A stretch of DNA of 64,000 nucleotides, from assembly GCA_047967505.1 (NCBI GenBank), contig CM106540.1; one strand, 5' to 3'. Positions 1 to 10,837 of this stretch are shown piece by piece. This stretch comes from Dipteris shenzhenensis (Eukaryota; Polypodiophyta; Polypodiopsida; Gleicheniales). Position 1 is the stretch's first letter, and each line of letters starts with the position of its first letter. A model generated the notes under the pieces. It saw only the letters and a program-made list of their open reading frames with translations. It did not search any database and was not told the DNA's origin. A program made the position numbers and the translations under genes.

Positions 1-1578
1 GACTATGTGATGCTTACTGATTGCGGGGAGCCTTCTTGCTATAGAGAGGCTATGATGCGTGAGGATCAACGCAAGTGGGAGTATGCTATGCAATCAGAGA
101 TGAGTTCACTTATGAAGAATAAGACTTGGGACTTGGTTTCTTTGCCACATGGAAAGAAAGCATTGCCATGTAAATGGGTCTACAAAATGAAGGTCACAGG
201 TAATGATGTGCCTAGGTACAAGGCCCGTTTGGTTGCTAAAGGGTTCAAGCAAGAGAAGGGTGTGGACTTTGATGAGATATTCTCTCCGGTTGTGAAGATG
301 ACCACACTTAGATGCATGCTTGGACTAGTGGTAGTAGAGGATATGGAGCTTATGCAAATGGATGTCAAGACAGCTTTCTTGCATGGGGATTTGCATGAGG
401 ACATTTACATGGTGCAGCCGGAAGGCTTTGAAGAAAAGGGCAAAGAGCATTTAGTTTGCAAGCTGAAAAAGAGTCTCTATGGTCTTAAGCAAGCACCTAG
501 AGAATGGTATCAGAAGTTTGATGCTTTCATTCGGTCCCAGGGTTTTAGAAGGAGTGAAATTGATCACTGCCTCTACACTAAAAGGGCTAAGGATAATAGC
601 CTGATAATCTTGGCACTATATGTGGATGATATGCTATTGGCTAGCAAGAATACTTATGAGCTAGATGCATTAAAGGCCAAGTTGCATGAGGCCTTTGATA
701 TGAAGGATTTGGGATTTGCAGGTCATATTCTTGGTATGCGCATCACGCGTGATCGGAGTAGGAAACTCCTTTGGCTTTCACAAAAAGAGTATGTTACAAA
801 AGTATTACAACGTTTCAATATGGAGGGGGGGAAGGCAGTGAGTACTCCATTGCCTCCATATGTGAAACTGAGTCATACAGATAGTCCCAAATCAGATGAG
901 GAGAGGGCCATGATGGCCAAGGTTCCTTATGCATCAGCAGTTGGGAGTCTTATGTATGCTATGATAGCTACTAGACCAGACATTGCATTTGCAGTGGGAG
1001 TTGTTAGCCGGTATATGGCTAATCCAGGAAAGAGGCATTGGGAGGCAGTTAAGTGCATCATGAGGTACATGAAGGGTACCAAGGAGATGTGCATTTGCTT
1101 TGGTAAAGGAGACATGCGTGTACTTGGGTACACAGATTCAGACTATGCAGGGCATGTGGATAGTAGGAGATCCACTTCCGGTTATGTGTTCACCTTTGCA
1201 GGTGGTGCAGTGTCGTGGATGTCTCGTGCACAGAAGTGCATTGCTTTGTCTACCACAGAGGCTGAGTATGTTGTAGCCACAGAGGGTTGCAAGGAGGCTA
1301 TATGGCTTGATCGGCTAGTGGGAGATTTGGGGATTCATACAGGTGTACTGACATTGCATAGTGATTCCATGAGTGCTATTCAGCTAGCACGGAATCCGGT
1401 CTTTCATGCAAAGACCAAACACATTGAGGTCAGGTATCATTTCATCAGGGAGGTACTTGAGGACAAGCGCATAGAGCTTGTGAAGGTTCATATAGATGAT
1501 AACCCTGCAGATATGCTGACGAAGAGTCTACCTAGTCAACGGTTTGAGTATTGTCGTGTATTGATGGGCATTGGATAG
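1..1578 (+). CDS. Copia pol C-terminal part: reverse transcriptase and RNase H
   Basis: This is the C-terminal part of a copia polyprotein that copies element RNA into DNA and degrades the RNA strand. The frame is open from base 1, so the first ATG (10) is not the true start. The reverse transcriptase region begins with the WVYKMK and YKARLVAKGF motifs, then QMDVKTAFLHG and LYGLKQAPREW, and carries the catalytic Y-V-D-D at 619-630. The RNase H region follows with TDSDYAG (about 1132-1152), STTEAEY (about 1252-1272), HSDSMSAI (about 1360) and a final NPADMLTKSLP before TAG at 1576-1578. All acidic residues expected in RNase H are present. No internal stops are seen. Integrase, protease and gag would lie to the left of the window. 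Confidence 0.92.
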   Translation, partial: DYVMLTDCGEPSCYREAMMREDQRKWEYAMQSEMSSLMKNKTWDLVSLPHGKKALPCKWVYKMKVTGNDVPRYKARLVAKGFKQEKGVDFDEIFSPVVKMTTLRCMLGLVVVEDMELMQMDVKTAFLHGDLHEDIYMVQPEGFEEKGKEHLVCKLKKSLYGLKQAPREWYQKFDAFIRSQGFRRSEIDHCLYTKRAKDNSLIILALYVDDMLLASKNTYELDALKAKLHEAFDMKDLGFAGHILGMRITRDRSRKLLWLSQKEYVTKVLQRFNMEGGKAVSTPLPPYVKLSHTDSPKSDEERAMMAKVPYASAVGSLMYAMIATRPDIAFAVGVVSRYMANPGKRHWEAVKCIMRYMKGTKEMCICFGKGDMRVLGYTDSDYAGHVDSRRSTSGYVFTFAGGAVSWMSRAQKCIALSTTEAEYVVATEGCKEAIWLDRLVGDLGIHTGVLTLHSDSMSAIQLARNPVFHAKTKHIEVRYHFIREVLEDKRIELVKVHIDDNPADMLTKSLPSQRFEYCRVLMGIG

Positions 1579-1631
1579 TATGCTCACTGGTTGTTCTCCC
1601 TTAAAGGCACATTGTCCTTTAAGTGGGAGGT

Positions 1632-1811
1632 TGTGGGGTTAAAGTTCACTGTGCCTTAACCCCAGTTATGTACAATACTCAAACACATATATAAATGAAT
1701 AAAAAAGAAGATTAGGGTGGTTCTGCACCCACCAAAACTTGTGTGGCTCTCTGTCTCTCTCTCTCGCTCTCTCTCGCTCTTCCGTTCTTGCTTCCGTTGA
1801 GAGCACTCTCA
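1632..1811 (+). repeat. 3' LTR of copia element A
   Basis: The LTR starts TGTGGGG just after the purine-rich AAGTGGGAGGT (polypurine tract) and ends CTCTCA where element B sequence resumes. It is only about 180 bp. It contains an AATAAA-like polyadenylation signal near 1697 and a TC-rich stretch at 1747-1780. The boundaries rest on the TG...CA ends and on the junction with element B. The partner LTR is outside the window, so the end could be off by a few bases. Confidence 0.6.
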
Positions 1812-3305
1812 GATGCTTCCTTCCCTGACAACTAGGACCAGGATATACATCCAGTACAACCACCAATAGTAGACCAAACTCCCCCAATGGTGCTTGGGAG
1901 GATTCAAGATAAAGAAGAGGAAGAAGAGCCTATAGAACCACAATGGCAACGGCCATTCTCGAAGTGGGCAAAGCAACTTTTAGATGACAGAGAACCTCCA
2001 GCCATTGAGGAGGAACCATCCGAACACTGCCAGTGCAAGAGATTTGGTCCAAGAGATTAGAGGAGCAAAGAAGGGTGCAGGAACACTTGGTCAACTATGC
2101 TTTGATGATAGAGGTGATCCGTGCTGATGAACCCAAGTGTCTTGAAGAGGCATAGGGTGATGATAGGTGGATAGAGACTATGTAGTTGGAGTATGGCTCC
2201 ATAATGAAGAACAACACTTGGGAACTTGTGGATCATCCACCAAAATGCAAGGTAATCGGCACCAAGTGGGTGTACAAGACCAAGTACAAGTCCGATGGCA
2301 CGTTGGATAAGTACAAGGCTCGGCTCGTGGCAAAAGGGTTCGCACAGGTACATGGTTTTGATTATTAGGATACTTTTGCTCCCACAGCTCGAGTAACCAC
2401 AATTCATAGTGTTTTGGCTTTAGTAGCCTAGGGAAGTTGGCCCGTGTTTCAGATGGATGTAAAATTCGCCTTTTTGAATGGAGATCTCAAGGAGGAGGTA
2501 TACGTGGAACAACCACCAGGTTTTGTGATCCTCGGTTCAAAAGGTGAAGTCTGTAAACTGAAGAAGGCATTTGGCATGCCTGAGTGCAAGATAGTTGGTA
2601 CCCCTATGGAGGTTGACATGAAGCTCTCAAATGAGGATTCATCACCACTAGTGGACAAAGTGAAGTACACAAGGTCTGTGGGCAGTTTGATTTACTTGTG
2701 CAACATGCGGCCGGACATCAATTTTGCGATTGGTGTACTAAGCAGGTTTTCCAATAAGCCTCGAGAGAACCATTGGAGGGCAAGGATGTGGGTGTTGAAA
2801 TACATCAAAGGCACACTTGATTATGGCATCACCTATACCAAGGGCAACGTCTTGGCTAGATTCTATGACTCGGATTGGGCAGGAGCAAGGACAGTAGGAG
2901 ATCAGTGACAGGTTACTATTTCTCACTTGGATCTGTCAGCAAGAAGCAACCCACAGTTGCTCTTTCTTCTACCTAGGCTGAGTACAAATCAGCATGCTTT
3001 GCTTCTTGCGAGGCAGTGTGGTTGAGGAGGATTTTAGGTGACATGGGTGCAGTGCAAAACAAGCCTACACAGTTATCATGTAAAAATCAGAGTTGCATGG
3101 TGATTGCAAAGAACCCTGTGCTCCATGCTCACACAAAACACATTGAGATTCAATATCACTTTGTAGTGAGCTCATCATGGATGGAGAGGTCAACTTGGTG
3201 TACTGTTCGACTATAGAGAATGCTGTGGACATCTTCACGAAGGCTCTTGGAAGAGACTTGCTGGAGAGGCATCTTCATCGACTTGGCATTGGGCCAAAAA
3301 AGTAA
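1812..3305 (+). pseudogene. Decayed copia pol with reverse transcriptase core deleted
   Basis: The fragments read as copia pol in order: a linker rich in Glu and Pro (1850-2030), RT N-terminus (IIKNNTWELVD-like start, then KWVYKTKY and YKARLVAKGF, 2186-2368), [13 protein letters not shown] (2450-2490), a jump, the RT end (2575-2700), RNase H with DSDWAG (about 2870) and a final GIGPKK before TAA at 3303-3305. Several stops interrupt it, for example TAG at about 2367 and 2429. At about 2568-2575 the sequence passes straight from KLKKA to FGMPECK. The segment with LYGLKQAPRAW and the catalytic YVDD, about 330 bp in element C, is missing. The join falls on a short repeat, GAAGGCA. It cannot make an active enzyme. 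Confidence 0.85.
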
Positions 3306-3335
3306 GTGCACTTGTAGGTGGATATTGAGAGGGGG

Positions 3336-4059
3336 TGTTAGATATCAATGCTCCACTCTTGTGTAACTACTCGAGAACCAGCTAACTCTACTTGTAAGCC
3401 CCCCATATGAGGAGAAGGCATTTGAGTAGCTCGCTTATCCGATAGGTCCTGGTTTGGACACCAGATGGGGGCCATGTGTGGCCTAATGGCTGGACAACTT
3501 TAGATAGAGTTGGCACACCGCCAACTAGGCTACATGCAAGTGCAGGAAGGCATCCCATGACTGACTGCACTGAGGGTAGATGGAGCATTTCTCAGGGCAC
3601 AGCCCACTCTCGGGTTGCGGGGCCTGTTTGAAGCCCCAGATGATCCCGAATGGCTCTAGGCCACGGTTGATCGTAGGTTAGTTGCTCTATTTTGAGCCAT
3701 GGTTCTATCGTGTGGTCGGTGGCCTATCGGCCCTCAGTCGGCCATTTTGGGTAGACTGGGTCGGTCATCCAATTGGGTCTAACTGACTATGACTGGTGGC
3801 TATATCAGAGCAAGCCCGTGAAGCCCATTTCATCACTGGCTACATCACGTTGATTCCTTAGCATCTAGCCTCCGTCCTCTACTGTTTCCAGCATGCCATC
3901 AAAGCTCCTCACACAAGAGCGCACGGCTAGGAGGTATCACCATCTATTGTATCAGTTTTACAGTAATCAAATTTTTGATTCTCCATACTATGTGCTTTTC
4001 TATCTTATGTACGAGATTCTGTTATCTATTGAGCACAGATGTTGTATTGTTTTCTTACA
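3336..4059 (+). repeat. 3' LTR of copia element B
   Basis: A 724-bp LTR from TGTTAGATATCAATG to TTTTCTTACA. It matches, in reverse orientation, 42271-42995, 53478-54114 and 62507-63265, which fixes both ends. It directly follows the polypurine tract of element B. Confidence 0.88.
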
Positions 4060-4286
4060 CTCTAGTTAGCGGCTCAGTTAGTATACCACCTAGGTTAGCT
4101 GAGTTTGGTTTGAGACCCACATATAGGGTTCATCTATTCCTTTTGTACTAAGAGAGAGAGTTCTTTTGGCTTTCACAACTAAGAAGAGGAAAACTATTTT
4201 TAGCCTCCACCTTTTTGTGTATTCCCCCATTGTGTATGTGAGAAAGCTACAAGTGAGCTCCTTACCTCTCTCCCACTCTCTTCATA
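4060..4286 (+). repeat. 5'-truncated LTR fragment of the D copia family
   Basis: The sequence matches the right two thirds of the element D LTR, from its CTAGTT...GGCTCAGTTAGTA part to CTCTCTTCATA. The missing left part would lie beyond element B, which inserted into this LTR. It includes the conserved stretch around 4168-4230 (TTGGCTTTCACAACTAAG). Confidence 0.8.
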
Positions 4287-4440
4287 GCCATCTTGTGAGA
4301 TCTTTACTATCTTTGAAGACCTGTGTACCAATAGATTCCCCACACATTACATTGATAAATATGATAGGTTAGTTGTATGACAGTTAAGGCTAGAGGAGGT
4401 AGGCACTGGCAACAAAATGCATTTTCATGGGTTTAGGATT
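4287..4440. other. Short spacer, nothing recognised
   Basis: No coding or repeat signal was recognised between the LTR fragment and the minisatellite region. Confidence 0.4.
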
Positions 4441-4590
4441 AACTGCAACCCCCACAAAATATAACCTTTAGTAAATCCCAAACAACCACTATGCTTGTTT
4501 CAGTAAATCCCAATCAATAAATTCTAAAAAAGGAAAAATATAAATCCCAAACAGTATAGTAATCCCAAACAACCACCGAGCTTGTTTTAG
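4441..4590 (-). repeat. Minisatellite related to 10838-11170 (reverse orientation)
   Basis: Read on the minus strand this carries the same words as the array at 10838-11170: TTGGGATTTACT, GTGGTTGTTTGGGATTT and AACAAGC. It is a short, diverged, inverted copy of that repeat family. Confidence 0.6.
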
Positions 4591-4975
4591 TGACAGTGAC
4601 TATGCATGAGGGATTGACTAATTCATAGGTTCAGATTAGCATTCAGTTGGAATCATACTATAATAACAATGATTATGCATGAGGGACCATCTAATTCATA
4701 GGCTCAAATTAGCATTGAGCCAGAATCATACTGTAATAACAATGACTTTGCATGGGACACATTGAGTTCACAAGCTTAGATTAGCATTCAGTTGGTGTAT
4801 CGGTCTGTAATAACAATAGTTTAGAATGAGAACTATTGCTATTATTACAGCCTGATGAACTGACTCAATGCTAATCTAAGGTCCTATTTTGATCTTTCCT
4901 TTCTTCAGTTGATTGTAATAACAATGACTTTGCATGAGGGGCCATCTAGTTCATAGGCTACCTAGATTAACATTT
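4591..4975. repeat. Imperfect tandem repeats with period about 70-75 bp
   Basis: Units share the words AACAATGA, TGCATGAGGGACCATCTA, TTCATAGGCTCA and GATTAGCATT. They start near 4600, 4672 and 4740, with an inverted copy near 4805-4890 and another direct copy at about 4915. No coding potential is seen. Confidence 0.55.
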
Positions 4976-4980
4976 TTCGA

Positions 4981-5640
4981 TGACCGAGAAATTCTCCCAT
5001 GGCAACCATCTAATCGCACATCATGGCTAGTTTGATGATGTATATATATGACTCCCTTGCTAGGCTAGGCTACCAGCAAAATTGGGGTATGCACCACCGC
5101 TCCTCCCCCCTCATACCATTGAATTATTATGATCTTTGCTCCAATAACCGAGACATTCTCCCATGGCAACCATCTAATCGCACGTCATGGCTAGTCGATG
5201 ATGTATATGATTGCCTATGCTAGGCTGGGCTACCAGCAAAGCTGGATGTATGTGCCACCACTCCTCCCCCCTCATCCTATTGAAATATCATGATCTGAGC
5301 TCTGATGACCAAGAAATGCTAGCATGGCAACCATCTAATCACATGTCATGGTAGACGATGATGTAGATGACTACCTAGTGGGCTACTAGCAAAATCTAGC
5401 TAGTGGATTGTGTACCCTTAGCAGTAGCGATAGGCACCCAGAGTCGCACAATTGACACAAGATCTTGGCTTCAATGACCAAGAAATTCTAGCATGGCAAC
5501 CATCTAATTGCACGTCGATGATGTAGATGAGTGCGTATGCTAAGCTAGGCTACAAGCAAAATCTAGCTAGTAGATTGTGTGCTCTTACTAGTGATAGGCA
5601 CCCAGAGTCACACAACTGACATAAGAAATGAAGGGGGAAA
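4981..5640. repeat. Four-unit tandem array, period 161-169 bp
   Basis: Four diverged units begin near 4986, 5150, 5311 and 5480 (spacings 164, 161 and 169 bp). Each has GAAATTCT-like, CATGGCAACCATCTAAT, GATGATGTA and GCTAGGCTACCAGCAAA motifs. The last two units also share a tail with AAATCTAGCTAGT and GGCACCCAGAGTC. The period is of nucleosomal size, as in plant satellites, but only four units are present. Confidence 0.7.
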
Positions 5641-7079
5641 GAGTGGGATGGTAGAAAGTCTAGCTATATAAAGGCCTTAAGGGTAGATAAACAATTCACT
5701 GCACTTAGGAAAATTTCTCTCCTATTTCCTTCCATGCTCTCTCCAAGCCCCCTTTTACCCCTATGATGAATCTTCTATTGCAACCTCGATGCCATTCATA
5801 ATGCTTCCCAAGTCATGGGATCCACTGCTTGCCTTGGCTATCCATCTTGCAACACTCCATCAGCCATAGCCATGACCAAGGGATTTGCAGGATGGGGAGC
5901 CAAGGGAAATGGGTCATTATTGAGTTCTCTCTACCAGTGGTGCCTTGAAAGGGGCAATTCTTCGATAACCCCAGTAGTGCCTTGAAAGAAGTTGATATGA
6001 CAAAGGCAATTCCTTGTTGAAAGACTTGAAAGAAAAACCTCATGACCAACCATGTTGCAAGATGAGCAGCCAAGGGAAATGGGTCGTCATTCCGTGAGGC
6101 ACTGGGAGAGAACTCAACCTGGTGTTGATCCTCTCATAATTGCACACAACCTTCCACATTGGGGAAGGAACTCAACTTAGTGATCAGCTCTAACACACTA
6201 AGAGCATGCGTTAGTGTGCTAGAGCTCACCACCATCTTGAGCTCCCTGTCCATGTCGAATGTTGTCCAAGTTGAGTTCCCTTTTCTAGTGCCTTGATTTC
6301 TAAAGTTGCTATCAAAAAGGTTATTTCAATTATAAGGTGCTCATATTGTTCCTTGCATATGAGGAGTTTCAGGTCAAAATTGTAAGAAACTCCTACCTAC
6401 AATAGCACTACGAGGTGCTCATATTGTCCCCTACATACAAGGCGCCAGGTCAAAAGTGTGAGAAAGTTCTAACAAGGGCAAAAAGTGACACCTAGCCTAC
6501 CATAGTGGTGGTGTTGACAAGTGCTTAAAGAAGTGTCACAAAAACAAAGTGCTAGCATCTTTGTATGTAATCCGTTTTGTTAAATGTTTGCTTCAAATGT
6601 AATTTATTTTGTTTCAATTTCGATGTAATACTATTATTGCAAAAACTATCAGATGTAATTTCTTAATGTAATTTCTTTTGTTTCAATTTCAATGTAGTAC
6701 CATTATCGCCAAAACTATTATTGGCTGTTACTTTAGTAGTGAAAGTGGCTCTAATGAAGAACAAATGGCATATTTCTACCCTCGTTTACATTTTATTCAA
6801 CTATAGGGATCGTTGCACAAGAAATTGTTGAAAAAATTATTCTTACAATAGTGAAAATGGTTCCAATAACCACTGCGGTGCTTTAGAACCATGATAACTC
6901 CAATAATCAATGCGGTGGTTGCAAGGAAACTATACTAAATTGTAAATGTCTACATTTTCCCTAGCTTAAAACTAAAATAGCTCCAAGAACATGTGCAGTG
7001 GTTGAGAAATTGTTGCACAAGGAGTAATACAACTAAAATATCTCTAAAATAACACTATTTTCCTTGGTTTAGAACTAAA
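5641..7079. other. No gene recognised; small local duplications
   Basis: AT-rich sequence without a convincing reading frame. It holds short local repeats, for example GCCAAGGGAAATGGGTC at about 5900 and 6068, and ATGTAATTTCTTTTGTTTCAA-like words repeated between 6595 and 6710. From 6860 onward GCGGTGGTT words appear that lead into the next repeat. Confidence 0.4.
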
Positions 7080-7685
7080 ATAGCTCCAACATCTAGCGCG
7101 GTGGTTGTGGATATGAACCTTGAGGGGTCCCATTAGAGATTGACATGCCACGGTGGTCTTCATGCCAATGTGGTGGTCTCTCCATGCCAACATCATGAAC
7201 CAGCACGGTGGTCAGTGCAACAAAAGATTGTGTTACACAGTGATGATAGATGGCGAAGTTGCATAATGACATGTGGCAAGGCAAAAGTTTTGTGCTATTG
7301 TCAGGCCAACGTGGTTGTGCTCGAACCAACACAATGGTCAGTGTAGCAAAAGATTGTGTTGCATAGTGACAGATGGCGAAGCTGCATAAGCAAACATGGC
7401 AAGGCAAAGGCTGTGTGATGTAGTCAGAGCAACAATCTCTATGCTCATGAGTAAATGCATATAGTGCCATGTGTCAAGCTCTGTGCTATTGACCATGATA
7501 AGATTGTGTCTCATTATTATGCCAGTGCGTGTTTATGATGTCGGGAAAATTTCTGACGAGAGTGCGGGTCCATGCAAAATTCAAATATTCATCTAGAAGC
7601 ACATCGCATCGCGGCCCCAAAATGGCCCCGAAAATAGTTCCATGATTGGCTACACCCGAGCAAATGTTGACCCACAATTTAGTCT
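7080..7685. repeat. Dispersed repeat, copy 1 (partner at 54115-54720)
   Basis: This segment resembles 54115-54720. Shared words include TTGTGTCTCATTAT, CGCCAGTGCG-like, CAAAATTCAAATATTC, GGCCCCAAAATGGCCCC and GATTGGCTACACCC, in the same order and orientation. Inside it, a GTGGTC...TGACA-type block is repeated at about 7140, 7200 and 7320. No transposon protein or terminal repeats were recognised. Confidence 0.6.
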
Positions 7686-7712
7686 CCTTGTGCATCATAG
7701 CCTCAAGCAGAG

Positions 7713-8012
7713 TTGCAACTTGCAAAGGAAGAAGAGAATGAGTCTATAGCAAAAGCATTACACTCTCCACTTGAATTAGAGACTCAATGCATTCTTCCTA
7801 CACAAGAAGTAGAGACTCAATGTGCATCTATAATGTCACATGTTGAGGAGGAAGAGATTGAGTCTATCCCGAGATCAGCCCTACCAAGCTTGTTATAGAT
7901 TGCACAAGAAGTAGAAACTCAATGTACACCATCTACACAAGAAGTAGAGACTCAATGTACTCTTAGAGCATCACAACCTCAAGAGGATTCATTAGACTCT
8001 ATTCCATTGTAA
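7713..8012 (+). pseudogene. Coding-like relic with repeated VETQC peptide
   Basis: One frame reads an acidic peptide in which a short motif, (T)QEVETQC or a close variant, occurs four times, around 7762, 7802, 7907 and 7937. EEEE(I/N)ESI occurs twice. An in-frame TAG at 7896-7898 breaks it; after the stop the same frame continues with two more motif copies to a second stop at about 8012. No family was recognised. It could be an exon of a repetitive acidic protein or a chance product of a 27-30 bp DNA repeat. Confidence 0.35.
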
Positions 8013-8475
8013 AACATGTAGATGACCTAAGAAACATGAGTCCTTGAATATTTTTACCTTGTTTGTGTTGACTAATGATGGTGTTTTTTTAACTTATGCA
8101 AAATGTTACAATACGTTAGGATATTTACTTATGATATTTATAAAATTTGTATTATTATTTGATTATATGTGAATACATAAGGTGCATTCTCTCATGGATA
8201 CATAAGGGACATTTATCATGGATACTCTTGATGAGAATTTGCCACTCAAAACAATAAGATCACTCAAATCATGCTATAGGTTCAAAGTTTATAACATTAT
8301 AGAGTCATAGGAGCCACACTGCATCAGAATTTGCTGCTCCAAAATAAATTATATTAGCAATTCTAATATGATCTTCTCAACCCTACCAGGCTTGTTGCAG
8401 AGAATACAAAATAAGATTAACGACTATTACATGCCGCAGAGGCTGAGACCACACTAGAAGATCTCATCATTAGCA
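8013..8475. other. No gene recognised
   Basis: AT-rich sequence with nothing identifiable. It leads into the tandem duplication that follows. Confidence 0.4.
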
Positions 8476-9221
8476 TCTCTTATCTTCTCAACAACCCAAT
8501 CTTCCACGGACTCCACCTCCATATCCTCAACATAATTACAATGAAGGAATAAATTCAAGCACTCATAGATTGTTTCATTATGATCTCTTTGGGAGGCCCT
8601 TATTATTCTTTCAGCATTAGCATCAAATCAGCCATACCGAGTGCTGCGATAACGTAGGTTGCTTAAGAAGTCTAAGAGATCTTGTCGTGCTTTTATAATA
8701 CATTGTAAAAGTCTTTCGCTCTCTACTATCTATTGAGTGTCCTCCCTCTCTGATCGCCTTTGTGCATTGAATTTCTCTCTCTCCATCCATGTTAGTGGAG
8801 AGCCTTGTCAAATTCTTGCATCTCTCCTTGCTCCTTGGTCAGTAATCCATTCTCTTATCTTCTCAACAACCCAATCTTCCACGGACTCCACGTCCATATC
8901 CTCAACATAATTACAATGAAGGAAGAAATTCAAGCAGTCATAGATTGTTTCTTTATAATCTTTTTGGGAGGTCCTTATTGTTCTTTCAGCATTAGCATCA
9001 AATCGACCATATCGAGTGCTACAATAATGAGGTTGCTTAAGAAGTCTAAGAGATCTTGTCATGCTTTTATAATACATTGTAAAAGTCTTTCACTCTCTAC
9101 AATCTTTTGAGTCTCCTCCCTCTCTGCCCACCTCTATGTATCAAATTCCTCTCTCTCCATCTGTGTCAGTGGAGAGCCTTATCAAATTCTTGCATCTCTC
9201 CTTGCTCCTTGGTCAGTAATC
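8476..9221. repeat. Tandem duplication, unit about 373 bp
   Basis: Two copies, 8476-8848 and 8849-9221, start at TCTCTTATCTTCTCAACAAC and end near TTGGTCAGTAATCCA. They differ by scattered substitutions and small indels. On the minus strand both copies have a partly open frame (for example 9077-8808) with a related peptide containing SLRLLKQP and EDWVVEKIREW. The open frame is interrupted in the other copy, so coding is uncertain. Confidence 0.75.
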
Positions 9222-10837
9222 CAGCCCCCTTTGGTAAAGGAACAAGGAGGGCCAACCTGCAATCAGGGAGCTCAAAAAGGTGACTTGCTCAAAGAAATGT
9301 GGAACCATCCCCCTAAAGGAAAGGAGTCTTTGAAATGCAATCTATGTAATATGTGTGTAATCTATTAAATTATTAATCTTCTCTAGAGTTTACTTTTAAA
9401 AAATTTTAATGCATGCAATATTGTAAATACATGAACTTTTATGTTTTTAAATATTTCTTTTATAGGAGGGGGGTTAACAAATATTTAAAAACATGTAAAT
9501 TTTCAAGTATAATGTATTTTATCTGCATTATTGCTTGTATAATAAGTGCTCTTCGCTAAGGTGGTAACTCCCTTTAGTAAGGAAACATATTAAAATATTG
9601 AATATGCAATGAATATATAAATATTCCATTAATAAAATAATTCATATTAGCACGGTTGTGTCCTAGACTAGAAGAGCTTTGAATATGCATCTACAATTGA
9701 AATTTGGATAATGTGCCATGTAAGAGTTTAGAGGAGTGGATTTTCATATTTCAATGTAGTTTGTTCTTATTTTATTTTGCCCCAAAGATTTTGCTTAGAT
9801 AACTAATGTGAGATGAAAGATTTTGATTAGACAACTAATGTGAGAGTGGAAGATTTTGATTAGTCAATTGTATGAAAGAAGAATGGGAAGGTTGGGCTCA
9901 ATGAGCTCTCTCTTTATTTAAGTGCAGTGTAGACACAACTAAGAGCCCATTATGAAATCTAGCCTCAAAACTCTATACACCAATCCACCTCCTACAAATC
10001 TATGGCATACCCAAAAGACTTTGGAATGATTTTGTTCTATCTGAGAATGATGTTGAATGACCTCCTTACAGAAACAGACCTAGAGAAGAGAGAGGAAAAT
10101 AGCTACAAGGAGGACATGCTTTGTAATTGGGCATATGACTTGGAATTGGCAAAGAGGTAAATATTAATTTCCTTGGCTATTGTTTTTTCTGGTCCTCTAA
10201 GGTACTTATCACGACCATGATGTAGGTTTTTTTTGGTAGGACATGGTGGAGGTGCAAAGTTGTATAGAGCTCAAATACCAAGATGAAGAGGACCCCGAGC
10301 AAAAGGAGGAGTTACTATGGGTGCACATGTCGGCAAAGGCAAGCAAGAAATTGGTGGTTTGAATGTGTAATGAGGCCTATGATAGTTCATTAGTCTGGCC
10401 TAAAGAGCTGGGAGATGCTTATTATAGAGAGGTTGATAAGATAGTTGGGAGTTTTGAATTTTCTTGAGCCATGAAATGTCGTATTTAAAAAAAAGTAAAA
10501 ATCTTGTAGGCATTTCTTGGAGTTGACTTTCTAGGACTACCATCATCCATGATCTATGGTGCTTGTAATACCTAATTTTGTATTGACCTGCTTCCATGTT
10601 AGTACTTAAATGAAACAATTGTCAAAATCTGACAGTTAAAGATAACCAGTCTAAAGGGGAGTGTTTTAGTATAGTTCTGTGCAACAAATTTTAGGATAGC
10701 ACAGCAGTAGTGCAAGAAAAGTGGTCGGCAACATAGTGGTTGGTTGAACTAGGATATTAACAGCCACCATCATGGTGGTTTACTTCTATTATTATATAGA
10801 AGATGAATGGATTCGTGGATGCGTGGATTTGTTATGG
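9222..10837. other. No firm gene; one weak two-exon candidate
   Basis: AT-rich sequence. From 10026 an ATG frame of about 44 codons (charged, ending LELAK) runs to a GTAAAT donor-like site at 10157, and an acidic stretch is open at about 10240-10365. A joined reading frame could not be made convincing, so no gene is called. A repeated AGATTTTGATTAG word lies near 9785-9865. Confidence 0.35.

Larger units (their letters stand above)
1..1811 (+). mobile_element. Ty1/copia element A, 3' part (cut by window start)
   Basis: This is the 3' part of a copia retrotransposon: the end of pol, a purine-rich tract and a short 3' LTR. Pol is open from the first base, so the element continues to the left. 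At about 1811/1812 the sequence changes to an unrelated copia element (B) in mid-coding sequence, at the point matching the minus-strand copy near 45760. Element A is therefore inserted into element B. Its coding part has no stop or frameshift in the window, which makes it one of the better preserved elements here. Its 5' LTR and left target duplication lie outside the window. Confidence 0.85.
1812..4059 (+). mobile_element. Ty1/copia element B, 3' part (degenerate)
   Basis: This is the 3' portion of a copia element: a linker after integrase, reverse transcriptase, RNase H, polypurine tract (TTGAGAGGGGG, 3325-3335) and a full 3' LTR. It is the same family as the minus-strand elements at 42271-54114 and 62507-64000. 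Its left part was separated by insertion of element A. At its right end it stops inside an LTR of another copia family (4060-4286), so B itself had inserted into that LTR. Confidence 0.85.

Noticed and set aside
1666-1887. Minus-strand frame over the element A LTR
   Set aside because: It spans the junction of two transposons and a TC-rich microsatellite, so it cannot be an ancestral gene.
4981-5640. Tandem array as a centromeric satellite
   Set aside because: Only four diverged units are present, which is too few to claim this.
10026-10365. Small two-exon gene
   Set aside because: The donor-like and acceptor-like sites could not be joined into a frame that stays open.
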